64,000 nt of DNA from Hirschia sp. (GCA_002709235.1 PAQI01000012.1:70521-134520); one strand, 5' to 3'; positions 1-9,597 are shown, counted from the first letter of the stretch. The notes: generated by a model not told the origin, from the letters alone. Translations and numbers: made by a program.

Positions 1-696
1 CACACATTGTCTGCGAACCCGGCACCACTACCTGAACCTTTGCCAGCTGAAGCCTTTATTCCACCTGCTGACGAGGCAGCCGAAGGCGATGCGGATGCTC
101 ATGGCGATGACCACGCAACAGATGCTGCTGCCACGGATCATGCAGATGCAACAGCCGACACCAGCGAAGATCACGCATCCCTGGACACAACAGCGACAGA
201 CGCCCCTGCGGAAGATGTTGCAGATGTTGCCACAGCACAAGACATCTCGATTGAAGTCGGTGACGTGTCCCTCTCCGGGGCTGCTGATGGTGTGGAATCC
301 AAACTGGTCGCTTTCATCAACTCCGACAAGGAACCCTGCACGGACGCTGAATGCTGGTATACGTTTGACCGGCTGACGTTCAACACGGGCTCTTCGGATC
401 TGGACATGGGTTACTCCCAGCCACAGCTCGACAACATCAAGGTGATCATGGATGCATATCCGGACATTACCCTGAAACTGGGCGGCTACACCGACAATAC
501 GGGTGAGCTGGAAGGCAATATGGCGCTGTCACAGGCACGCGCAGACGCCGTCAAAGCTGCACTGGTCGCGATGGGCGTTGGCGAAGACCGCCTGTTCACC
601 GAAGGCTATGGCCCAGAACACCCCGTTGCCTCCAATGACACAGAAGAAGGCCGCGCACAGAACCGTCGGATCGACGTTCGCGTTCGTAGCCGCTAG
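1..696 (+). CDS. OmpA-family C-terminal domain protein (5' truncated by window)
   Basis: The reading frame is open from the first base, so the real start lies upstream. The visible part begins with an Ala/Asp/His-rich acidic linker (about 100 residues) followed by an OmpA-like peptidoglycan-binding domain: the LTFNTGSSDLD strand, the GGYTDNTG turn, the LSQARADAV helix and the closing QNRRIDVRV motif. Such domains anchor envelope proteins to peptidoglycan in the periplasm. The missing N-terminus could be a membrane segment or a beta-barrel, so the full protein type cannot be named. A rho-independent terminator follows 58 bases after the stop. Confidence 0.85.
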   Translation, partial: HTLSANPAPLPEPLPAEAFIPPADEAAEGDADAHGDDHATDAAATDHADATADTSEDHASLDTTATDAPAEDVADVATAQDISIEVGDVSLSGAADGVESKLVAFINSDKEPCTDAECWYTFDRLTFNTGSSDLDMGYSQPQLDNIKVIMDAYPDITLKLGGYTDNTGELEGNMALSQARADAVKAALVAMGVGEDRLFTEGYGPEHPVASNDTEEGRAQNRRIDVRVRSR

Positions 697-754
697 TCGG
701 AAAACAGCTGAAGCCGCTTTCCCGAACGGGGTAAGACGAGCTGGCAGAAACAAG

Positions 755-793
755 AAAAAGCGCGATGATCTATTTCAGATTGTCGCGCTTTTT
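755..793 (+). terminator. rho-independent terminator after the OmpA gene
   Basis: AAAAAGCGCGA and TCGCGCTTTTT form an 11-bp stem around a 17-base loop. A-rich and T-rich flanks let it work in both directions, so it probably also stops transcripts of the convergent amidohydrolase gene. Confidence 0.8.
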
Positions 794-841
794 ATTTGTA
801 CGTTTTCAAAATCACGCCGCAGCAGGCCGTTTGCAATTGCC

Positions 842-2125
842 TCAATCTGTCGCGAGATCAATCATGCAATCAAGCAGCAGGTTTCCGCCTCGTTCAATAT
901 CTGACCAGTGCGTCCACTCATCCGGTGCATGACTGATCCCCTTCAGGCTTGGAACAAAGATCAATCCCGCATTGGTAATCTGGGTAAAAAACTGCACATC
1001 GTGACCAGCACCTGAAGGCATATGCATGAATGCATATTCGCGCTTGCGGGTGTGTTTCTCGATGACCTCAATGATGTTCTGGCTGCAATAACAGGGCGTC
1101 AGCCAGCTCATCTCTTCATATTCAAATTTGAGCTTGTTTCTGCGTGCGATTGTCGACAGGACGCGCTGACAGGCATTGGCCAGGTCGCGCATCTTTTCTC
1201 CATCCAGATCCCGCCCCACAATGGTAAAATCCACGGCTCCCGGAACCGTGTGAGGAAATCCCGGTTTCAACTCAACAAAACCGATCGTGATTCGGGACGT
1301 ATCAGTTCCCTCCTCGTCGATGATACGCGGGATTTCGTGAGCAAACTCAACCAGGCCCGTAAACGCGTCCGAGCGCATATCCATTGGCGCTGTCCCGGCA
1401 TGACCAGCCTTGCCGATCAGCTTGACCTTCCATTTGAAGACACCTGAAATCCCCGAGACAATCCCGATAGGGATCTTTGTCATGTCCAGAACTGGCCCCT
1501 GTTCAATGTGGAGCTCCAGAAATGCCTTGATCTCTTCAGGGCGCCTATGGGCATGCATGGCATCGCGATAATCAAACCCACACGCCTGCATGGCATCCTT
1601 GAGATAGACCCCGTCTGCGTCTTTCGCCTGCTCCAACCATTCAAGTGTCAAATCGCCGGTCAGGGCCTGAGCCCCCAGCATGCCGCCAAAACGGCCCTCT
1701 TCCTCACTGGTCGCGATCACTTCAACGGCATAATCAAGTTGGATATCGTTTTCGGCCACCACACGCAGGCATTCCAACCCGGCAACAACCCCCAACACGC
1801 CGTCAAAAATGCCTCCAGCGGGCACAGAATCAAGATGAGAGGCTATGATCACCGCTGGCCCGGTCTGCGGACCGTAACGACCAATGACATTGCCGGCACC
1901 ATCAATGCGGGTGGCCAGATTGTTGGCCTCAAACTGCTCTTTCAACCAATGGCGCGCATCCATATCCGCCTTGGTAAAACCTTGTCGAAAAACGCCCTTG
2001 TCACTTCCTTCGCCACCGAACTTTGCGACAGCCATGATGTCGTCTTCGATACGTTTTATATTGATGTCAGGCATGATGTCCGCGATTCTGATTGCTGGAT
2101 TCGAGACTGCATGATGCACTGTCAT
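842..2125 (-). CDS. M20-family Zn-dependent amidohydrolase (N-carbamoyl-L-amino-acid hydrolase / allantoate amidohydrolase type)
   Basis: A dinuclear metallo-amidohydrolase of the hydantoinase/carbamoylase group of peptidase family M20. Family members cleave N-carbamoyl amino acids, allantoate or ureidoglycolate. Metal-site motifs visible are SHLDSVP..GIFDGVLG (His, Asp), SEEEGRFGG (Glu), LELHIEQGP (His) and SGAGHDVQF (His). Length (about 427 aa) fits the family. Several starts are possible: TTG at 2140, ATG at 2125, ATG at 2074; the last would begin directly at the conserved domain. It is convergent with the OmpA gene and lies downstream of, and in the same direction as, an aminotransferase, a permease and a TonB receptor. 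This suggests a scavenging cluster for N-substituted amino acids; substrate is inference. Confidence 0.85.
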   Translation of the reverse strand: MTVHHAVSNPAIRIADIMPDINIKRIEDDIMAVAKFGGEGSDKGVFRQGFTKADMDARHWLKEQFEANNLATRIDGAGNVIGRYGPQTGPAVIIASHLDSVPAGGIFDGVLGVVAGLECLRVVAENDIQLDYAVEVIATSEEEGRFGGMLGAQALTGDLTLEWLEQAKDADGVYLKDAMQACGFDYRDAMHAHRRPEEIKAFLELHIEQGPVLDMTKIPIGIVSGISGVFKWKVKLIGKAGHAGTAPMDMRSDAFTGLVEFAHEIPRIIDEEGTDTSRITIGFVELKPGFPHTVPGAVDFTIVGRDLDGEKMRDLANACQRVLSTIARRNKLKFEYEEMSWLTPCYCSQNIIEVIEKHTRKREYAFMHMPSGAGHDVQFFTQITNAGLIFVPSLKGISHAPDEWTHWSDIERGGNLLLDCMIDLATD

Positions 2126-2170
2126 GGCACCGCGCCTCAAGCCCCGTCATTCAGAAGCAGTTTGCCCAAC

Positions 2171-2216
2171 AAAAAAGGCAGCCCCCGAACAGTCAGCTCA
2201 AGGGTTGCCTTTTTTA
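2171..2216 (-). terminator. rho-independent terminator after the aminotransferase gene
   Basis: AAAAAAGGCA..CCC pairs with GGG..TGCCTTTTTT. On the complement strand the stem is followed by TTTTTT, just downstream of the stop at 2274. It separates the aminotransferase from the amidohydrolase transcript. Confidence 0.8.
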
Positions 2217-2273
2217 TTCTGGATGGGTTTTCAGGGTCCAGTTGCCTGACACCCTGGTGGTTTCACATCCGGA

Positions 2274-3440
2274 TCAGACGACCGTCGGCAGCGCTTTGCA
2301 GAAGCGTTCCACATCAGCGATCTTGCCCATGGATACCCGTGACCAATCCACATAATCCATATACTGACCGCGGATCATGATCTGCTTTTCCGCCAGGGCC
2401 TTTTGAATGTCATTGGCTGGTTTGCCGGATTTGAAGTAGACGAAATTCGTGCTGGAAGGCAGATAGGTCATATCCAGAGCATCAAGCGTGGTTGTGATCA
2501 TGTCGCGCGCTTCCTTGACCTTCGATTTTGAATAATCAACGAACGCCATGTCATTGTAGCAGGAGATCGCTCCCGACAGGCCGGTTCCAGCAATCCATGA
2601 CATCGCCGTGGACCGGATCTTTGCCGAGGTTTCCGGAGCCGCAATCGTGTAACCGACGCGAATCCCGGCCATCCCATAGATCTTGGAGAATGTGCGCGAA
2701 ACGATGACATCATGCCCATCCTTCACCAGCCCGATACACGTGTTCGCATCCGGGTCATCCGCCAGTTCCATATAGGCTTCATCCACAAGCACCGTTGTTT
2801 TCTTGGACATGCGGGTGACTGCAGCCTTGATAGCTGCCGGGTCTGACAGCATTCCCGTGGGATTGTTGGGATTACAAAGCTGCACCAGGCCTGTTTGCGG
2901 CGTGACAGCCGCTTCAATTGCAGCAAGGTCAACGCCCATATCCGGAGTGAGTGCAACCCGACTGATCGTGGCCATACCCAGATTCTGAGCGTAAAGAGCC
3001 GTAGTGTCCCAGAACAGACGCGGTGCCACAATCGGCCCCTTCGGTCCATACATCAAGGCAATCGCGCAAAGCGCCTCGCCAGAACCTGTCGTGATTGCAA
3101 TCATATCGGGCGTAACGCCGTGACGCTCTGCAATCAGCTTGGCGAGCTCTTCATAAGCGACACCGGGATAGTAAGCCCCTTTTTCTGCGGCATAGGCGAT
3201 ACCCTTCTTGGCCGATTTTGCCGGGCCATATGGGTTTTCGTTTCTCGACAGCAATGCGACGCCAGATTCCGGACCGAGCAACTCGCTCCCATCAGATGCC
3301 TTATGTGCGGGAAACGCACCGACTGCCTCTGCAGCGCTTGCTTCCGTGGTTTGTGCAGCGGTCGCGCAACCGCCCAGTCCAGCGATCGTGGCTCCCGCGC
3401 CGAATGAAAGCAAAGAGCGTCTTGAAAAATCAAAAGCCAA
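2274..3440 (-). CDS. Tat-exported class I/II PLP aminotransferase (HisC-like), probable lipoprotein
   Basis: A fold-type I PLP aminotransferase of the histidinol-phosphate-aminotransferase type, about 388 aa. Motifs: NPNNPTG, LVDEAY (PLP-pyridine Asp) and SRTFSKIYGMAG with the Schiff-base Lys near residue 253. The start is a TTG at 3440 preceded by a perfect AGGAGG with 8-base spacing; upstream in-frame ATGs would overlap the permease gene. From this start the protein opens with a twin-arginine signal (FSRRSLLSFGAG) running into LGGC, a lipobox-like sequence with Cys25, so the folded holoenzyme would be exported and probably lipid-anchored. It lies 31 bases downstream of the TauE-type permease gene and probably shares its transcript. 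Substrate unknown. Confidence 0.85.
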   Translation of the reverse strand: MAFDFSRRSLLSFGAGATIAGLGGCATAAQTTEASAAEAVGAFPAHKASDGSELLGPESGVALLSRNENPYGPAKSAKKGIAYAAEKGAYYPGVAYEELAKLIAERHGVTPDMIAITTGSGEALCAIALMYGPKGPIVAPRLFWDTTALYAQNLGMATISRVALTPDMGVDLAAIEAAVTPQTGLVQLCNPNNPTGMLSDPAAIKAAVTRMSKKTTVLVDEAYMELADDPDANTCIGLVKDGHDVIVSRTFSKIYGMAGIRVGYTIAAPETSAKIRSTAMSWIAGTGLSGAISCYNDMAFVDYSKSKVKEARDMITTTLDALDMTYLPSSTNFVYFKSGKPANDIQKALAEKQIMIRGQYMDYVDWSRVSMGKIADVERFCKALPTVV

Positions 3441-3471
3441 TGGAGAATCCTCCTCATAGGTTACGTTAGTG

Positions 3472-4368
3472 TCAGTTGTTCTTGATTGCTCGTTCATTCG
3501 CCACAACGAGTCCGTGCTCTGTGGCGACATTCTCCTGAGCTGCGAAAGTGTTGTGCACAACCAGCGCGGATGTAACGATCAGATAGACGCCAAAGACGCG
3601 TTTCAGGATCGGTCCATTCATGCTGTGCGCTGCTTTTGCGCCCAAAGGCGCGGTGATGAACGACATGGTCGTGATGGCCGCCAGGGCGACATAGTTGACA
3701 TAGCCGAAAGACCCCACCGGCAAAGGCCCGTGATTGGCGAACAATCCGATCAGGGCAAACCCGATGGCACCGGGAATTGCGATGACCACACCAAATCCGG
3801 CAGCAGTCGCCACGGCTTGATGTATGGGACGCCCACACAAGGTCATGACAAGAACCGCGATCGTGCCTCCGCCAATGCCAAGGAGCGCGGAAAATGCACC
3901 GAGGAAGCTGGCAATGACTGCCAGTGCGACACCTTTCGGCATTTCGGTCGCAACCGGCTTTTCAGGACGCAATCTTGGCAGAAGAAAATAGATCCCCATC
4001 AGAAACACGCCGATGGAAAAAATCCATTTCAAAGAGCGCCCATCGACAAAGAGTGCCAGCACAATGCCCAATGCGGCCCCGATGACCAGCCAGGGCGTCC
4101 AGTCCCGAATGACCTGGAAATCAACAGCACCTCGCTTGTTATGCGCATGAATGGATCGCGCCGAAGTGACGATGATGGTTGCCAGTGAAGTACCGATCGC
4201 AACATGTGTCACGACGCTTGGGTCGACATTGAAGGCCGTAAATACGGCAAGAAGCGCGGGAACGACGACGAACCCTCCGCCAATACCAAACAAACCAGCA
4301 GCGAAACCCGCTGCCAAACCCGCTACCATCAGCACTGCAATGAGCTGAACCAGCTGAGCTATTTCCAT
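3472..4368 (-). CDS. TauE/SafE-family membrane permease
   Basis: An integral membrane protein of the TauE/SafE (DUF81) family, whose members export sulfite, sulfoacetate or related organic anions. About 298 aa with eight or so hydrophobic helices and the duplicated family motif: AAGLFGIGGGFVVVPAL near the N-terminus and SALLGIGGGTIAVLVM in the second half. I chose the ATG at 4368 because longer forms start inside the terminator hairpin of the upstream receptor gene and add a non-membrane leader. It is followed at 31 bases by the Tat aminotransferase, suggesting that the two act on the same compound class. Substrate not predictable. Confidence 0.85.
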   Translation of the reverse strand: MEIAQLVQLIAVLMVAGLAAGFAAGLFGIGGGFVVVPALLAVFTAFNVDPSVVTHVAIGTSLATIIVTSARSIHAHNKRGAVDFQVIRDWTPWLVIGAALGIVLALFVDGRSLKWIFSIGVFLMGIYFLLPRLRPEKPVATEMPKGVALAVIASFLGAFSALLGIGGGTIAVLVMTLCGRPIHQAVATAAGFGVVIAIPGAIGFALIGLFANHGPLPVGSFGYVNYVALAAITTMSFITAPLGAKAAHSMNGPILKRVFGVYLIVTSALVVHNTFAAQENVATEHGLVVANERAIKNN

Positions 4369-4438
4369 GATTTTGCTCGCAATCGAGACGCCATCACACA
4401 GCGTCCACCTTGGTGGGAATTCAATCCGAAATGCCGTA

Positions 4439-4469
4439 GCAAGGAGGCGTGTTTCCAACGCCTCCTTGC
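4439..4469 (-). terminator. hairpin terminator after the TonB receptor gene
   Basis: GCAAGGAGGCG and CGCCTCCTTGC form a perfect 11-bp stem with a 9-base loop, 55 bases past the receptor stop. The U-tract is weak on the complement strand, so it may be a partial terminator that allows some read-through into the permease gene. Confidence 0.6.
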
Positions 4470-4523
4470 TCGGCTTTTAGGTTTCAGCACGCCTGAAAGC
4501 AGCGCCCTGAAAGGCTTCATTCA

Positions 4524-7109
4524 TTAGAAGTTTGCCGATGCTTTCAGGTAGTAATACCCCCCCTGCCAATCGACGATTGAATCTGAGCGATAGACACGAC
4601 CACAGCAGGAGTCGCCAACTGATGGGTCTGCTTTATCCGGGTACTCATCGGTGATGTTGCGAGCACCAATGGCAACTGAGAAACCGTCTTCAAACTGGTA
4701 AGAAGCTTCCAGATCGAACTGAACGACCGGATCAAATTCCTGGATCACATTCAGATTGGTGTCCCCATTTTCATATGAACCATAGTAGTTGGCCCGTGCA
4801 AGCAGGTTGAAACCACCTGGAAACTCGTGATCGACTGTGAAAACGCCCCGGAATTCTGGCGTGCCATTTTCAAAGTCAAACGTGTCTTCCGTGTTGAAAA
4901 CCAATGTCGGGTCACTATCAAACTCGGTCTTGTTGTAGTTCAGGGACCCCGTGAAACCAGTTGAGCCAGCGGCCCAATCGGCTGCGTAGGTCACAACAAA
5001 GTCAGCACCCGTCGTAACCGTGTCAAAAGCGTTGGCGAAGTAGAATACTCCACCGATGGATTCAGCGCCCGCAACACCGGCAGCCGCCAAGGCAAGATAG
5101 TTGTCATAGGCCGCTCCAGAAGTCGGGTCGGTGGACACGTCTCTTGTTGACACAGCATTTACCCGGTCCTCGAGCTCAATGCGGTAGAAGTCCAAGGTAA
5201 ATGTGAACGCATTGAAGTTGGAGGTTGCCCCCAAGGTATAGTTGGTCGACTTTTCAGGATCGAGAGGATCGGCTCCCAACGCCCCTGCAACGGATCCCCC
5301 TGCTGGGAACAAACCAGTTGCTACGGGAAAGCCGTTAGGCAGGCGCGTGGAAACATTGGTTGTCCCTTGTTGCCCTGGTGTCGGTGCACGGAAGCCTGTT
5401 CCCACAGATCCTCTGAGCGCAAAGAAATCACTGAATTCATAGCGCGACGCCAGCTTCCAGACGACTTCAGCGTCAAAGTCTGAATAGTTCTCGTAACGTG
5501 CTGCACCCTGCATGAACCAGGAGTCAGTGATGTCCGCACTCAAATCGGCGTAGACTGCGTAGGATTCACGCTCATAGGTACCGGAAAATTCGGGAGAATA
5601 TCCAGGAAACCCGTTCGAACCCACACCGACAACCTGATAGACAGGATCGCTGGTATCGGCACAATCAAGGCTGGACCCCGCCGCGATGACTGCCAAACCA
5701 GCTGCCGTCGGAGTTAAAGCGTCACAAAAGCCCCAAGGGTCTTGCGATGCATATGGGCCAGCAGCGTAAGAGGCCTGATCACCACCGACAAGTTCATAGG
5801 ATTCTTCCATATAGCTCAGACCAAATGCGAACACCGCTGGATTGGCGAGGCCAAAGTCCAGATCCTTGGCGAAATCACCCTGGAACTGCATTTCCTCGTT
5901 GATCAGGTCACCCGGGTGGAAAGCCGTGGGAGAATCTGGCCCCATGGATGGGTTGATGGTGTTGAACAGGTCATACTTGATTTCATTCCGGCCATAACGA
6001 CCCGAAAAGTCATAGGCAAATCCCGGCATGAACTCGCCTTCAATGCCGCCTACAACCGAGTAATCGATCACTTCACCCGCAAAACGTGGTGCGAAACCGC
6101 CTGGGAACTTCTCAAGCGGACTGTATATGGAGCCATCGGCCTCACGCAGGTCCTGGATCGTTCCATTGTTCGGATAGCGATAGAAGAATGAGCCACTCGC
6201 CTCACTGTGAGAATAGTTGGCGAACCCGTAAAGACTTGTCGAATCATTCAGATCATAGCCTGAGTTCACGAACATTCTCACCGCTTCGGATGGTGGCTGT
6301 CCCCAAGGCTGAACCTGATCACTTCCATGAACTTCGTTCGCTGATGCGATTGCGGCTTCATAATAAGCATCGGAAGGTGCGCTATAAAGGGAACTGTCAG
6401 GATCAATACAGAACCAGCTTTCGCAATATTGCGACCCGCGGTATGTGGCATTGGTCTTGGAGTATTCCACCGAAGTATTGATGAAACCGGCATCGTTCAG
6501 GTTTATCCCGAAATTTCCGGCCAGAACCTTGGTAAAGCCATCCCCCTCATAGTGCTGACCGATGTCAGCGGTAATCGTTCCGCCTTCGGCATCATCCTTC
6601 AGAATGAAGTTGATCACACCGGCAATGGCGTCAGATCCATACTGGGCAGCCGCACCATCACGCAACACTTCGACAGATTGAAGGGCAATGGCGGGGATGG
6701 TTGCAATATCTGGCCCCTGCGAACCGGAGCCACCGATCTGAACCAGTGCTGCACGGTGGCGGCGCTTTGAGTTTACCAGAACCAGCGTCTTGTCGGTCGG
6801 CATGCCGCGAAGTGACGCCGGACGAATAAAGGTTCCACCGTCAGAAATCGGCTGACGCGATAGCGTATAAGAAGGAACAAGTGTTTTCAGGATGTCATTG
6901 GCGTCAGTAAAGGGAACGGCTGACAGTTCTTCATCACTCAACACATCGATCGGAACAGCTGAGTCGTCTACAGATCTGGGTTTACCCCTCACCCCCGTGA
7001 CAACGATTTTCTCCTGAACCGAGACCTCTTCATCTTCCTGCGCGAAACTCACTCCGACGCAAAGGTTTGCGAAAACGCAAGATGATACCAATATTTTCCG
7101 AAAACTCAT
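4524..7109 (-). CDS. TonB-dependent outer-membrane receptor
   Basis: About 861 aa. The start at 7109 follows a GAGGGG ribosome site and gives a clear Sec signal peptide (MSFRKILVSSC..SFAQE). A TonB-box-like stretch (EKIVVTGVRG) is followed by the plug domain with SLRGM, DKTLVLVN and VEVLRDGAAAQYGSDAIAGVINF, then a long 22-strand-type beta-barrel ending in an aromatic residue (SANF). The plug resembles the large family of alphaproteobacterial receptors for peptides, glycans or other bulky nutrients rather than siderophore-specific ones. It is first in the direction of a permease and an aminotransferase and divergent from an amino-acid symporter, suggesting uptake of a nitrogenous organic compound. 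The ligand cannot be read from the sequence. Confidence 0.92.
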   Translation of the reverse strand: MSFRKILVSSCVFANLCVGVSFAQEDEEVSVQEKIVVTGVRGKPRSVDDSAVPIDVLSDEELSAVPFTDANDILKTLVPSYTLSRQPISDGGTFIRPASLRGMPTDKTLVLVNSKRRHRAALVQIGGSGSQGPDIATIPAIALQSVEVLRDGAAAQYGSDAIAGVINFILKDDAEGGTITADIGQHYEGDGFTKVLAGNFGINLNDAGFINTSVEYSKTNATYRGSQYCESWFCIDPDSSLYSAPSDAYYEAAIASANEVHGSDQVQPWGQPPSEAVRMFVNSGYDLNDSTSLYGFANYSHSEASGSFFYRYPNNGTIQDLREADGSIYSPLEKFPGGFAPRFAGEVIDYSVVGGIEGEFMPGFAYDFSGRYGRNEIKYDLFNTINPSMGPDSPTAFHPGDLINEEMQFQGDFAKDLDFGLANPAVFAFGLSYMEESYELVGGDQASYAAGPYASQDPWGFCDALTPTAAGLAVIAAGSSLDCADTSDPVYQVVGVGSNGFPGYSPEFSGTYERESYAVYADLSADITDSWFMQGAARYENYSDFDAEVVWKLASRYEFSDFFALRGSVGTGFRAPTPGQQGTTNVSTRLPNGFPVATGLFPAGGSVAGALGADPLDPEKSTNYTLGATSNFNAFTFTLDFYRIELEDRVNAVSTRDVSTDPTSGAAYDNYLALAAAGVAGAESIGGVFYFANAFDTVTTGADFVVTYAADWAAGSTGFTGSLNYNKTEFDSDPTLVFNTEDTFDFENGTPEFRGVFTVDHEFPGGFNLLARANYYGSYENGDTNLNVIQEFDPVVQFDLEASYQFEDGFSVAIGARNITDEYPDKADPSVGDSCCGRVYRSDSIVDWQGGYYYLKASANF

Positions 7110-7598
7110 ATATTTCCCCTCTTCACAGGCAAACTCGCCCATCCTCAGAATGGGCAATCAATTCATCGCATTTTCCCTATTTACGCCGATATATCCGACT
7201 TATATTTTATCTATTCATTCACATGTTTTGAGAACGTGAAAACAATATACAACTTAACACCTATACTATCATAGGTGGCAATACTTTAAGTGGTGCGAAT
7301 ACTACTTACCCCTGATCGCAACCTATACTTATGCAAGCACCGAGGGGTCTCTGTCATAAATGTTTAATCGAAGGTCAGCATCAAAGTTTTCAAAGCCGCT
7401 CAGAAATGGTGCACATCAACACATCAGCGAACGTTTTTTAAACAATCCAGCCATCAGGGGCGCTCATCCTGTAGGTGATTTGCAGGATTACCACACCCCT
7501 GAATTGAATTACACCCATCCGGAGTCATGCATGCGCATCTCCACATTGACGTTTGCCTCTCATGCTCGTCTTCTATCTGCTCAACGGCTTCATCGAAC
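7110..7598. promoter_or_regulatory. divergent intergenic region with a 7-6-7 dyad
   Basis: About 490 bases between the TonB receptor and the symporter, AT-rich near the receptor, with no convincing gene. At 7258-7277 CACCTAT and ATAGGTG form a perfect inverted repeat separated by six bases, the geometry of a dimeric regulator's operator, about 150 bases upstream of the receptor start. The regulator is not encoded nearby, so regulation of the cluster is inference. Confidence 0.4.
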
Positions 7599-9014
7599 AT
7601 GACTGCGGGACTCAAAGTGACAATATTGGAAACCATTGTGGCAGCGGCCGCCAACTGGATCTGGGGGCCGCCTCTGGTACTGCTTGTGACGGGCGCAGGC
7701 CTGTTCTTTTTCCTTTACTCACGCCTGCTGCCATTTCTTCGTCTCCCGCTGGCGCTCGCGATCTTGAGTGGACGCCATGACAATTCGGACGACCCAGGTG
7801 TCCTGCAACATTTCCAGGCACTGACAGTCGCCCTCGCCGCGACGATCGGAATGGGGAATATCGCTGGCGTGGCGGTTGCCATCAAAATTGGGGGACCCGG
7901 CGCAATATTCTGGATGTGGGTATCTGCAATCCTTGGAATGGCGACCAAGTATTTCACCTGCTCGCTCGCTGTCATGTATCGCGGCAAGGATTCGATGGGA
8001 GAGACGCAGGGCGGCCCGATGTATGTAATTGTCGAGGGGCTGGGGAAGAAATGGAAGCCGCTGGCGATCTGGTTCTGCATCGCAGGCATGGTCGGCTGCC
8101 TTCCCATGTTCAACGCGAACCAGATGACGCAATCCATCAGAGACATATTGTTGGAACCGACCGGAATGGCGTTGAGTCAGTCAAACCTGGTCATTGGCAT
8201 GGGATTGATGGTGTTGACGGCCTTTGTCGTTCTGGGCGGGCTCAAGAGAATTGGCGACGCAACATCGCTGCTGGTCCCATTCATGGTGGTCATCTATGTG
8301 ATCGCCGTTCTGGGCATTATCCTGCTGAACATCAGCGACGTTCCCAGATATGTCGTCCTGATCTTCACCGATGCATTCAAGGCCGACTATTTCACCGGCG
8401 ATTCCATATTTGGAGGTGCATTGGGCGGGCTCATTCTACTTGGTGTCAGACGTGCCGCCTTTTCAAACGAAGCCGGATTGGGAACAGCCCCCATGGCGCA
8501 TGGCGCTGCCAAGACCAGCCAACCTGTTCATGAGGGGCTCGTCGCCATGCTTGGCCCGCTGATTGACACCTTGGTCGTTTGCACCATGACCGCACTCGCC
8601 ATCCTGATGACCGGAGTTTGGCAAACCGGAGAAGCCAATGGAGTTTCATTGACAGCCAGCGCATTTGAAAGCGCCTATCCTGGCTTTGGATCATACATAC
8701 TCCTGATCTGCGCTTTGTGCTTTGGTATATCGTCGCTCTTTTCATATTCCTATTATGGAATGAAATGCTTTTCCTTCATTTTTGGGGCGCAACGGTCAAT
8801 TATCTACCAGTTAATATATATATCGACCATATTCATTGGTGCCATCTCTTCAATGGGATTGATACTCAATATCATCGATTTCAGTTTCGCCATGATGGCA
8901 ATACCCACCCTGCTCTCGACGATTATATTATCTCCAAAGGTAATTTCAGAGACGCGTCGATATTTTTCAGTCGCGTCTCCACCCCAAGCCCAGGCGAGTT
9001 CCTCGGGAAAATGA
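7599..9014 (+). CDS. Na+/alanine-glycine symporter family protein (AGCS)
   Basis: A polytopic membrane protein of about 471 aa with the AGCS features: an N-terminal WGPPLVLLVTGAGL helix, the HFQALTVALAATIGMGNIAGVAVAI motif, GGPGAIFWMW, and RAAFSNEAGLGTAPMAH in the middle. Members import alanine or glycine with sodium or protons. I prefer the ATG at 7599 because the longer form (7527) adds a Cys/Ser-rich leader atypical of the family. It is divergent from the TonB receptor cluster and may provide inner-membrane uptake of the amino acids released there. It ends 10 bases before the convergent GNAT gene. Confidence 0.88.
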   Translation: MTAGLKVTILETIVAAAANWIWGPPLVLLVTGAGLFFFLYSRLLPFLRLPLALAILSGRHDNSDDPGVLQHFQALTVALAATIGMGNIAGVAVAIKIGGPGAIFWMWVSAILGMATKYFTCSLAVMYRGKDSMGETQGGPMYVIVEGLGKKWKPLAIWFCIAGMVGCLPMFNANQMTQSIRDILLEPTGMALSQSNLVIGMGLMVLTAFVVLGGLKRIGDATSLLVPFMVVIYVIAVLGIILLNISDVPRYVVLIFTDAFKADYFTGDSIFGGALGGLILLGVRRAAFSNEAGLGTAPMAHGAAKTSQPVHEGLVAMLGPLIDTLVVCTMTALAILMTGVWQTGEANGVSLTASAFESAYPGFGSYILLICALCFGISSLFSYSYYGMKCFSFIFGAQRSIIYQLIYISTIFIGAISSMGLILNIIDFSFAMMAIPTLLSTIILSPKVISETRRYFSVASPPQAQASSSGK

Positions 9015-9024
9015 ACCAAATGTA

Positions 9025-9597
9025 TCAGAGCAGGCTTTTACCCATTCGCCAGACAGGGACTTCAATGCCATCAACAGGGGCAGCCATCCCCTTTTCAATT
9101 ATGTGGTAACCACATGCTTCATAGAGCGGAACACCAGCCATGGTTGCGCCCATTTCGATTCTCGTGAACCCTTCCTGCCGAGCCGCAGCCTCCCCCAATG
9201 ACAGGATGAGCCGTCCAACTCCTTTGCGCGTATGATTGGGGTGCGTATACATGGCCCTGATCTTGGCAGGCTCGGTTTCAGGATCAAGCAGACGCTCGTC
9301 TCTGAGGGCAGCAGAGTGATCTCCACCATAAAGGGTTGCCCGTCTCGACCACCCACCACAGCCCGCCATCTCGCCGGTCAATTCATCCTCGACAATGAAA
9401 TAGGTGCGATCCCGGATCAGTGACGTATCGAGCCCCATTGAGCCGCGACTGGCAGAAATTTGCGCAGGTGTCAGAACCCCCTTTTGCAATTCCGCAATCG
9501 CAACATCCATCAGGGCCCTGATACTGTCGAGATCCGCTTCCGTCGCCAATCGATGTGAAAGCGGAGCATTGCGGTCTGGCATGGGTGAAAGGTCCAT
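9025..9597 (-). CDS. GNAT-family N-acetyltransferase
   Basis: About 190 aa. The acetyl-CoA-binding core is visible: an N-terminal LATEADLDSIRALMD helix, the central strand MAGCGGWSRR, the PNHTRKGVGRLILSLGEAAARQEG pyrophosphate-binding loop (R/Q-x-x-G-x-G/A type) and the closing LYEACGYHII element. The target amine is unknown. Start codons at 9597 and 9582 are both possible; neither has a strong ribosome site. Confidence 0.8.
   Translation of the reverse strand: MDLSPMPDRNAPLSHRLATEADLDSIRALMDVAIAELQKGVLTPAQISASRGSMGLDTSLIRDRTYFIVEDELTGEMAGCGGWSRRATLYGGDHSAALRDERLLDPETEPAKIRAMYTHPNHTRKGVGRLILSLGEAAARQEGFTRIEMGATMAGVPLYEACGYHIIEKGMAAPVDGIEVPVWRMGKSLL

Noticed and set aside
7360..7602. 80-aa frame before the symporter
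   Set aside because: No ribosome site and no coding character; it ends inside the symporter gene in another frame.
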